Shown here piece by piece: positions 1 to 5,152 of a DNA stretch of 5,152 nt. Below the pieces are notes generated by a model. That model was not told where the DNA came from, did no database searches, and saw only the letters and a program-made list of their open reading frames with translations. Source of the stretch: Hymenobacter gelipurpurascens (GTDB taxonomy: Bacteria > Bacteroidota > Bacteroidia > Cytophagales > Hymenobacteraceae); the NCBI RefSeq assembly GCF_900187375.1, contig NZ_FYEW01000006.1:1-5152 (forward strand), written 5' to 3'. Position numbers and translations under genes: made by a program. The stretch's first letter is position 1; the number at the start of each line of letters is the position of its first letter.

Positions 1-1154
1 GAGAACGTCTCGGTGGTGGCCGTCAGCGCCCCCACTTTCTTGACGATATCGTAGGCCGTGAGCACTTTCTGGCCCTCGGCACTCACGTCGAACACGCGCT
101 GGCCGGCGGCGGTCCAGTAGAGCTCGGCAAAGTGCAGCACCACCGTATAGCTGCCGCTGGCCACCGGCAGCGCGTAGCTGAACGCACCGTTGGTGCCGTA
201 GCGCTCGGTTTGATAAAGCGCATCGTCGGTGGTAGCGGCGATGGGGGAGGTGACGGAGAAGGTGTTGCCCGGGCTGGGGCTGAAGCCCTGGTCCGCGGAG
301 AAGCTGCCCAGGCTCGTGCTCAGCGCCGCTGTGCTGCCTGCGTTGAGCCGGTAGGCCACGCCGCCCCCGCCACCCGTGGGCGCCGGGTTAACGGTGAGCA
401 GGAAGGCATCGGTGGCCTGTCCGCCCTTGCCGTCGCTGGCCGTCACCTGCAGCGGGTAACTGCCGGCGGCTGGCGGCGTGCCGCTGAACGTGCGCGTCGT
501 AGCATTGAAGCTCAGCCACGACGGCAGCGTGGCTCCGCCCTGCTGGGCGGCCGCGTAGGTTAAGGCGTCGTTGTCGGCGTCGGTGAAGGTGGCGGCCGGG
601 AAGCTGTAGCTGTAGGCCGCCCCGGCCGTGGCGGTTTGGTCCGGGATGGGCGCCGCCACTACCGGCGCCGCGTTATGCGGCGGCGGCGTTCCAAAGCTAA
701 AGACCTCAATTGCTGAAACCTTAGGTCGGTCCATACCGCCATCACTGGCCAAGGCACTGAAATAAATGTTTAATGTACCATCGGAGACGGAAGTGGTAAA
801 GGTCTCCGTAGTGGCCGTAAACGAACCAACTTTGCGAATAATGTCGTAGTTGTCGAGCACCTTGACGTTCTCAATCGACACATCGAACAGGCGCTTGCCG
901 GTGGTAGTCCAATAAATGTCGGCAAAGTGGAGCACGACCGTGTAGGTACCGTTCACGATTGGCAGGGCGTAGCTGAACGTGCCTTGGTTGGAGGGGGAGC
1001 TGCGCTCGGTCTGGTAGAGCGCGTCGTCAGTGGTGCCAGCGATGGCGGCCGTAGTGGAATAAGTGAAGCCCGGGGTGGGGGCAAAGTACTGGTCAGCGGC
1101 GAAGCTGCCCTGCGACGTCGTCAGGGCCCCTCCGCCGGCGTTGACGCGGTACAT
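1..1154 (-). repeat. Duplicated malectin modules (second copy truncated by window edge)
   Basis: Malectin 1 lies at about 692-1154 (residues 798-951) and malectin 2 at about 1-356 (from residue 1064), offset by about 266 residues. Both begin YR(V/L)NAG and share TTDDALYQTER, FSYALP, YTVVLHFA, (I/L)YWT, R(L/V)FDVS, KVL, YDI and TATTETF. Malectin-like (CBM57-type) modules are known as carbohydrate binders. The aromatic residues (YWT) and acidic residues seen here suit that fold, but no ligand can be assigned. A putative Ig domain (about 387-671) separates the two copies. Confidence 0.85.
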
Positions 1155-3545
1155 GGCAGCCGTGCCCGGGGCAGGGTTGACGGTGAGCGTGACCTGGTCA
1201 GCCGGGCTGCTGGCGCCCTTGTTGTCGGTCACTACCAGGGAGAAGACGTAGCGACCGGCCACCAGACCCGAAATGGTCGGGTTGGCCACCGACTTACTGC
1301 TGAAGGAAGCCGTGTTAGGCCCGCTGACCTGCGCCCAGCTGTAGGCGCTGATTGTGCCGTCCGCGTCCGTACCCGACCCGCTTAGGCTGGCCGTGCTCGT
1401 GGGCAAAGTGATGGCCTGGTCCACGCCCGCATTCGCCACTGGCAGTTGATTGGTGCCCGTTGGAGGGGTATCATCGACCCCGGATGCCCAGAGCACCAGC
1501 CGTTGGGCAAATAGGCGGTTTTCGAGCCTGTTTATGTTGGTGCCATCACCATTATTCCAGAAACAGTTCCGGTCGAAATATCCGGCTACTCGGCCCTGAC
1601 CGACTTTTGCTACCGACAGAGCAGCATCATTTGGCATTAGTGGACCATCCAGGGAATTTAGCTGGGCTTTATCCGCTGGCAGGTAGGCTATGATTGTAGC
1701 TGGCGCGGTGGTACGAATTGGGCTGGCTCCTTCGGCCTCAACAGTCAGGCCCGCATTCTGGATGAACCTGTTGATGTAATGGTTACCCGCCCATTGACTA
1801 AGCACAAAAGCACCTAAGCCGTTATCGTGCAGAAAGTGCAGTCCGAATTGATCTGTCAGATCATTATCGCTTGAGGAGCCCTCCGAGCTGTTAAGTCCAC
1901 CATTCTGCCAGCCGAAGGCGGCATCTGACCAGGCAATCAGCCCGCCACCGGCATTAACCCAGGCAGCCACGGCAGTTTTCTCCGCCGCCGTGAAACGCCG
2001 GTTATTGGAGCTTAAGATCAATACCTTATAGTTGTTCAGCGTGGCCGCGTCCAGGGTGATGCTGGCGTCCAGGGCTTCCGCGGTTGCAAAGCCTACGTCT
2101 ACAAGCGCTTGGTTGAACTGCGACATGCCCCGGTCCCCGGTATCCGACAGCTTCATATCGTGGATGGACGGAGGTATACTTCCGTACAGATACAACAGCT
2201 TGGGTTTAGTCCCGGAAACAGTGAAAGCGACACTCAGGCTCGCATCCGGATAACCCGCCGCTTTGGCGGTGATGGTGGCCGAGTAGGTGCCGGCCGCGAG
2301 CGAACCCGCCGCGGCGGTGATTTTCAGGTCGTTGCCGCCGAGCAAATCAATGGTTCCGCTGCTCGGGCTCACGCTCAACCAGGAAGGAAGAGTGCTGGTG
2401 TCAATGGTGTAGGAGGGGCTGCCGCTCAAAGCCCACAGCACCACTTCTTTGGTTGCCGTTGTTCCGGCGGCGGCGGATAAGCTAATGCTGCCCGGGAGAA
2501 AGCCGATTTTGTTGTTAGGCGTACGGGGAAAGCTGGTTTTGCGGGTAGTGGTCTGCGGGTTGGTCGCATAGTCAAGTCCCCCATTGGAAACAAAGAGCTC
2601 ATTGCCAATGGCCTCGGCTGCCGGGCCAAATAAATTAACCGGCAAAGGCCCTTGTTCCGTCCAACTGCCGATGGCAGGATCGAAGGTGGTTACCTTATTG
2701 ATCACGATGTCGGCACCCGCGCTGGTACGGCCGTTGCGGCCCCCAACCAGGGTTACCTTGCCATCCTGCACAAACGTAGCCGGCTCGCTGTGAGAGCGGA
2801 TGTAAGGCATGTCCGGCAGGCGAGACCAAGTGTTGGATGAGGGGTCGAATACATGCACATAGCTGACATCGGCGATGGGGCCGTCATGACCGGTCTGGCC
2901 GCCCATAGCGTAGATTTTGCCGGCTACATTAGCTGTGGCAAAATGGCACCGCGGCAGTGGCATGCCGGCGGCAGTGGTCCAGCCGGCCGCTTGATTGCTT
3001 AGGTCCAGTACATAGTGGGCGTTAGAGCCCGTCTGGCGGTCGTCCAGCAGCCCCCCGAAAGAGTGGAGCTTTCGGCCTACCCGCACCAGGGCATTTCCAC
3101 CGCTTCTGGTCGGAAGCTTCGGTCCGAAGCTCCAGGTATTGGTTGCTGCATCATAAATCTGCAGCTGATCGGAATTGGGGTCTCCTGCTAGGCCCCCCAG
3201 AAAACCACCGGCAACATACACCTTGGTGCCATCAACGGTGATGCCAGCGTGCGTAACCGGGAAAGGCATGTCAGCCAGATACGTCCAGCTATTTGTAGTA
3301 GGGTCGTAGACCTCGCACTTAGGGGTTGTGTGAACCGAGCTATTGTCGAAGCCGGAAAACACGTACATCTTGTTGTTGATCATCACACTGAAGCCTACCC
3401 ACTTAGGCGTGTTGGAAGGAGCCAACAAGGTCCAGTCAGTGGTTTGGCCCCAAACGGCCGCAGGAGCCCAGAGCAAAAGCAGAAAAGCTAATACATGCAG
3501 AAGGGCATGCGCTCGTAAAGCGAGGGCAATAGACAGCTTTCTCAT
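1..3545 (-). CDS. Large secreted multidomain protein (kelch / BACON-like / ThuA-like / PKD / malectin / Ig / malectin), 3' end outside window
   Basis: One stop-free frame of 1181 codons starts at the ATG at 3545-3543 and runs off the left edge, so the C-terminus is missing. The start is chosen because it gives a signal peptide at once (MRKL, hydrophobic core, likely cleavage after Gly33 before Gln34). No clear Shine-Dalgarno precedes it, as is usual in Bacteroidota. Visible domains: six kelch-type blades (about 38-325), each with a W-x-x-x-x-x-(M/L)P start and most with a GG turn (GG at 113, 164, 215, 268, 322); a BACON/Ig-like domain (about 350-444, with LPSWLSVSPSSG); a ThuA/class I glutamine-amidotransferase-like domain (447-688); a PKD domain (701-791); malectin 1 (798-951); a putative Ig domain (959-1053); malectin 2 (from 1064). 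From family knowledge, malectin, kelch and PKD modules bind carbohydrate or protein ligands. A surface or extracellular glycan-binding role is inferred; no enzyme activity can be claimed. A T9SS sorting domain is expected past the edge. Confidence 0.9.
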   Translation of the reverse strand, partial: MRKLSIALALRAHALLHVLAFLLLLWAPAAVWGQTTDWTLLAPSNTPKWVGFSVMINNKMYVFSGFDNSSVHTTPKCEVYDPTTNSWTYLADMPFPVTHAGITVDGTKVYVAGGFLGGLAGDPNSDQLQIYDAATNTWSFGPKLPTRSGGNALVRVGRKLHSFGGLLDDRQTGSNAHYVLDLSNQAAGWTTAAGMPLPRCHFATANVAGKIYAMGGQTGHDGPIADVSYVHVFDPSSNTWSRLPDMPYIRSHSEPATFVQDGKVTLVGGRNGRTSAGADIVINKVTTFDPAIGSWTEQGPLPVNLFGPAAEAIGNELFVSNGGLDYATNPQTTTRKTSFPRTPNNKIGFLPGSISLSAAAGTTATKEVVLWALSGSPSYTIDTSTLPSWLSVSPSSGTIDLLGGNDLKITAAAGSLAAGTYSATITAKAAGYPDASLSVAFTVSGTKPKLLYLYGSIPPSIHDMKLSDTGDRGMSQFNQALVDVGFATAEALDASITLDAATLNNYKVLILSSNNRRFTAAEKTAVAAWVNAGGGLIAWSDAAFGWQNGGLNSSEGSSSDNDLTDQFGLHFLHDNGLGAFVLSQWAGNHYINRFIQNAGLTVEAEGASPIRTTAPATIIAYLPADKAQLNSLDGPLMPNDAALSVAKVGQGRVAGYFDRNCFWNNGDGTNINRLENRLFAQRLVLWASGVDDTPPTGTNQLPVANAGVDQAITLPTSTASLSGSGTDADGTISAYSWAQVSGPNTASFSSKSVANPTISGLVAGRYVFSLVVTDNKGASSPADQVTLTVNPAPGTAAMYRVNAGGGALTTSQGSFAADQYFAPTPGFTYSTTAAIAGTTDDALYQTERSSPSNQGTFSYALPIVNGTYTVVLHFADIYWTTTGKRLFDVSIENVKVLDNYDIIRKVGSFTATTETFTTSVSDGTLNIYFSALASDGGMDRPKVSAIEVFSFGTPPPHNAAPVVAAPIPDQTATAGAAYSYSFPAATFTDADNDALTYAAAQQGGATLPSWLSFNATTRTFSGTPPAAGSYPLQVTASDGKGGQATDAFLLTVNPAPTGGGGGVAYRLNAGSTAALSTSLGSFSADQGFSPSPGNTFSVTSPIAATTDDALYQTERYGTNGAFSYALPVASGSYTVVLHFAELYWTAAGQRVFDVSAEGQKVLTAYDIVKKVGALTATTETF
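1173..1445 (-). repeat. Dispersed copy of the PKD module inside the large protein
   Basis: Residues 701-791 of the large protein (LPVANAGVDQAITLPTSTAS through DQVTLTVNP) align along their whole length with the 97-aa repeats of the neighbouring gene. Shared blocks include TLPTS, SGSGT, AYSW, SGPNTA-FSSK, ANPT-SGLVAG and YVF-LVVTD-KG. This copy reads GTDADG, the classical PKD turn, where the array units read GTAASG. It joins the ThuA-like domain to the first malectin domain. Confidence 0.85.
1482..2207 (-). other. ThuA / class I glutamine-amidotransferase-like domain within the large protein
   Basis: Residues 447-688 start with a beta-strand (KPKLLYLYG), then FNQALVDVGF, NYKVLILSSNN, a helix with FTAAEK and AWVNAGGGLIAWSD. 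The last resembles the GGG-hydrophobic strand of ThuA-like proteins. Near the end are VGQGRVAGYFDRNCFWNNG and a closing helix ENRLFAQRLVLWAS, a pattern seen in GATase-like domains of secreted Bacteroidota proteins. No Cys sits at the usual nucleophile elbow after GGGLI, so classical amidotransferase chemistry is unlikely. The assignment is by fold pattern only. Confidence 0.6.
3447..3545 (-). other. Signal peptide of the large protein
   Basis: Residues 1-33 have a basic start (MRK), a second Arg at 11, a long hydrophobic core (LLHVLAFLLLLWAPAAV) and a likely signal peptidase I site at V-W-G before Gln34. The mature chain would start QTTDW. There is no lipobox Cys, so Sec export to the periplasm followed by T9SS export is the expected route. 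Confidence 0.85.
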
Positions 3546-3766
3546 GTGATAGGTTCTGGCAATAAGGTTTCTGATCGAATACTTTCGGTGCTTTAGCCTA
3601 ATCAAGTCGGCGGGGCAGGTCCTTGACCGGGGTAGGTGATGGATACAGGCCGGAAGTATTCGGGTATTTGAATCAGATGTACAGCACGTTTCTCCTGTCA
3701 GCGGGTGACTGGCAGGAGAAACGTGGCCTAGACTCAACACCTCGTGGGTGTAAAACGCTGGGACTA
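3546..3766. other. Intergenic region between the two surface-protein genes
   Basis: These 221 bp hold the hairpin at 3685-3725 and the leader of the large gene. No convincing gene is seen on either strand. A weak promoter-like pair for the minus strand is TTG (3605-3603) and TATTCG (3581-3576), 21 nt apart. This loosely recalls the Bacteroidota TTTG/TAnnTTTG pattern but lacks the terminal TTTG. The hairpin and spacing suggest that the two genes are separate transcription units, though partial read-through is possible. Confidence 0.6.
3685..3725 (-). terminator. Long intergenic hairpin, probable terminator of the PKD-repeat gene
   Basis: The arms CACGTTTCTCCTGTCAG (3685-3701) and CTGGCAGGAGAAACGTG (3709-3725) pair over 17 positions around a 7-nt loop. 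The only imperfection is 3698/3712, which is G-U in plus-strand RNA and an A/C mismatch in minus-strand RNA. The hairpin begins 41 nt past the stop of the upstream minus-strand gene. No U-tract follows it on the minus strand, so it may act as a transcript-end stabiliser or a non-canonical terminator. Confidence 0.5.
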
Positions 3767-4021
3767 TTAGGGTTGCCAGAGGAGCTTGAGGGGGTGCGAA
3801 AACTGGGCACTATGCAGGCGCAGGTAATACAGACCAGGGGCAGTCAAACGCCCCCCCAGCTCGAGCACCTGCTCAGAGCTGCCCGCAGGCAGCGAGAGCG
3901 TGCCTTGGCCCACGGTGGCACCCACGGCCGAGATCAGCTCGTAGGCCACCGGACCAGCGACGGCGGCGCGGAAGGCCAAGTGGAAACGGCCGGAAGCCGA
4001 GGGGTTGGGATAGACTTCGAC
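3767..4021 (-). other. T9SS type A C-terminal sorting domain
   Basis: The last 84 residues begin with the VxVYPNP signature after an Ala/Pro-rich linker. They continue with GRFHLAF, YELISAVGATV, a turn, LELGGRLTAPGLYYLRL and a basic-hydrophobic end (HPLKLLWQP). This order of YPNP, GLYYLRL and terminal K-hydrophobic strand is diagnostic of the type A sorting domain family. It marks the protein for T9SS export and supports Bacteroidota origin. Confidence 0.95.
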
Positions 4022-5152
4022 GGCGGCCGGCGCGGCCACCGCTGCCGTGGCCGTGGCCAGGGCGGCGGGGCGGGCGGCCTGGTTGGTGACGGAGAAGGCC
4101 AGCGTCAGCGCCGTGCCGGCCGTGCCATTGGCGTTGTTGCCGGTGTACGGGGTGGCCGTGAGCGTATACGTCCCCAGCGGGGGCCGCCAAGCCGTGTAGT
4201 TGCCATTGGCGTCGTCGGGTAGGGCGTAGGGGGGCTTGCGGTCCGTGGTTCGTTGCGTCTGCGCGCCGCTTAAGCTCAAGAGCACACTGCCCACGGTGGC
4301 GGGGGAGGTGTTGGCGCGGATACTCAGGTTCTGCGTGGGCAGCGTGGCCAGGTTGAGCACGTCATTGGCCACCAGCTGGCGGATGGGCTGGTCGGAGTCC
4401 GCGTTGATGAGCGTGAAGCTGACCACCTGCTGGCCACTGCTGGTCGGGGCCGGATTCACCGTCACGGTTACCGAACTCGGCGAACTGCTCAAGCCCTTGC
4501 TGTCGGTCACGACCAGGGCAAACACATAGGAGCCGGCCACCAGGCTCGATACGGTCGGGTTGGCCACCGTCTTGCCGCTAAAGGCAGCCGTGGTGGGTCC
4601 GCTGGACTGGCTCCAGCTGTAGCCCGTGATGGTCGCCCCGCTGGCCGCCGTGCCCGAGCCCGACAGGGTCGTGCTGCTGGTCGGCAAGGTGATGGTCTGA
4701 TTGCTTCCCGCACTGGCTACCGGTGGCGTACTCGTGGGGGCAGGATTGACGGTGACGGTCACCGAGCTGGGCGAGCTCGTGAGGCCCTTGCTATCGGTGA
4801 CCACTAAAGCGAAGACATAAGACCCGGCTACTAGGCCACTAACGGTGGGGTTCGCGATAGTCTTGCTGGAGAAGGTGGCTGTGTTAGGCCCACTGCTCTG
4901 ACTCCAGGAATATGCTGTGATGGTGGCCCCGCTGGCTGCCGTACCCGACCCCGCCAAGGTCACACTGCTGGTGGGCAGCGTGATGGTCTGGTTGGCGCCC
5001 GCACTGGCTACCGGCGGTGAACTGGTGGGGGCTGGATTCACCGTCACGGTCACCGAGCTCGGCGAGCTTGGGAGGCCCTTGCTGTCAGTCACGACTAAAG
5101 CAAACACGTAGGAGCCGGCCGCTAGGCCACTGACCGTAGGGGAGGCCACGGT
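3767..5152 (-). CDS. PKD-repeat surface protein with C-terminal T9SS type A sorting domain, 5' end outside window
   Basis: The frame is open to the right edge and ends in tandem stops (TAA at 3769-3767, then TAG). A GTG at 5149 could be taken for a start, but it is the Val inside a repeat unit (TVASPTVSGL, matching TIANPTVSGL and TVANPTVSSL further on), so the true N-terminus is upstream. Counting from that Val: residues 1-41 are the end of one PKD-type repeat, 42-138 and 139-235 are two full 97-residue repeats, 240-355 is an Ig-like domain (VVSFTLINADSDQPI... through TYTLTATPYTG), 356-376 is an Ala-rich linker, and 377-460 is a T9SS type A sorting domain starting VEVYPNPSASGRFHL and ending in PLKLLWQP. 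Such proteins cross the outer membrane by T9SS and are anchored or released after the sorting domain is cleaved. Adhesion or matrix binding is likely. An N-terminal enzyme domain could lie outside the window, with the PKD repeats as spacers. Confidence 0.92.
   Translation of the reverse strand, partial: TVASPTVSGLAAGSYVFALVVTDSKGLPSSPSSVTVTVNPAPTSSPPVASAGANQTITLPTSSVTLAGSGTAASGATITAYSWSQSSGPNTATFSSKTIANPTVSGLVAGSYVFALVVTDSKGLTSSPSSVTVTVNPAPTSTPPVASAGSNQTITLPTSSTTLSGSGTAASGATITGYSWSQSSGPTTAAFSGKTVANPTVSSLVAGSYVFALVVTDSKGLSSSPSSVTVTVNPAPTSSGQQVVSFTLINADSDQPIRQLVANDVLNLATLPTQNLSIRANTSPATVGSVLLSLSGAQTQRTTDRKPPYALPDDANGNYTAWRPPLGTYTLTATPYTGNNANGTAGTALTLAFSVTNQAARPAALATATAAVAAPAAVEVYPNPSASGRFHLAFRAAVAGPVAYELISAVGATVGQGTLSLPAGSSEQVLELGGRLTAPGLYYLRLHSAQFSHPLKLLWQP
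4445..5152 (-). repeat. 291-bp tandem repeat encoding 97-aa PKD-type modules (one partial, two full)
   Basis: Three in-frame copies lie head to tail: a partial unit at 5027-5152, full units at 4736-5026 and 4445-4735. Each ends in VTVTVNPAP and carries PPVASAG, TITLPTSS, SGSGTAASGATIT, YSWSQSSGP and SYVFALVVTDSKGL in the same order. The two full units match at 86 of 97 residues by eye. Third codon positions differ often: the Val-Asn-Pro-Ala-Pro stretch is spelled differently in all three. The array continues to the right edge, so the copy number is unknown. Confidence 0.93.

Noticed and set aside
132..1385. Plus-strand open frames at 132-563 and 927-1385
   Set aside because: They lie antisense to the clear malectin and PKD coding sequence. 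They encode Arg/Gly/Ala-rich low-complexity protein typical of shadows in GC-rich DNA, with no recognisable domain.
3576..3605. Promoter for the large gene (TTG and TATTCG, 21 nt apart)
   Set aside because: The match to the Bacteroidota consensus is weak, without the TTTG ending of the -7 box, so it is not listed as a separate feature.
3623..4222. Plus-strand open frame of 199 codons spanning the hairpin and the sorting domain
   Set aside because: Most of it is antisense to the T9SS sorting and Ig-like domains. Its protein is Gly/Arg-rich with no family resemblance, so it is a shadow of the minus-strand gene.
5147..5149. GTG at 5149-5147 as the start codon of the PKD-repeat gene
   Set aside because: It codes the Val of the repeat motif T-V-A-(S/N)-P-T, the frame stays open upstream to the edge, and no signal peptide follows. 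The gene is 5' truncated.
4445..5152. CRISPR-like or mobile-element repeat array
   Set aside because: The 291-bp repeats are fully coding, in frame, and encode PKD-type domains. There are no short repeats with unique spacers and no transposase.

Overview
The window looks like a piece of a GC-rich Bacteroidota chromosome, most likely Hymenobacter or a related Cytophagales genus. The main reasons are a C-terminal type IX secretion (T9SS) type A sorting domain, stacked PKD/malectin/Ig-like modules in large secreted proteins, and the absence of a clear Shine-Dalgarno sequence. The genus is an inference from style, not from a marker gene.

Layout: all coding is on the minus strand, so transcription runs from high to low coordinates. 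At the right edge (3767-5152) is the 3' part of a gene for a secreted adhesin-like protein. It has 291-bp tandem PKD-type repeats, then an Ig-like domain of a kind common before sorting signals, then a T9SS sorting domain. Its start lies beyond the window. A 221-bp gap (3546-3766) follows, containing a strong 41-nt hairpin that probably ends the upstream transcript. From 3545 to the left edge runs a single unbroken frame of 1181 codons, the 5' part of a very large secreted mosaic protein. Its order is signal peptide, six kelch-type blades, a BACON/Ig-like domain, a ThuA/glutamine-amidotransferase-like domain, a PKD module, malectin domain 1, a putative Ig domain and malectin domain 2, which is cut by the window edge. 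A sorting domain is expected further downstream but cannot be seen.

The two genes share a closely related PKD module and look like neighbours in a cell-surface or extracellular glycan-binding/adhesion locus. No catalytic enzyme, RNA gene, CRISPR array, insertion sequence or defence system is visible. I did not find a clear new biological system. The most interesting points are the domain mosaic of the large protein, the repeat evolution, and the intergenic hairpin.
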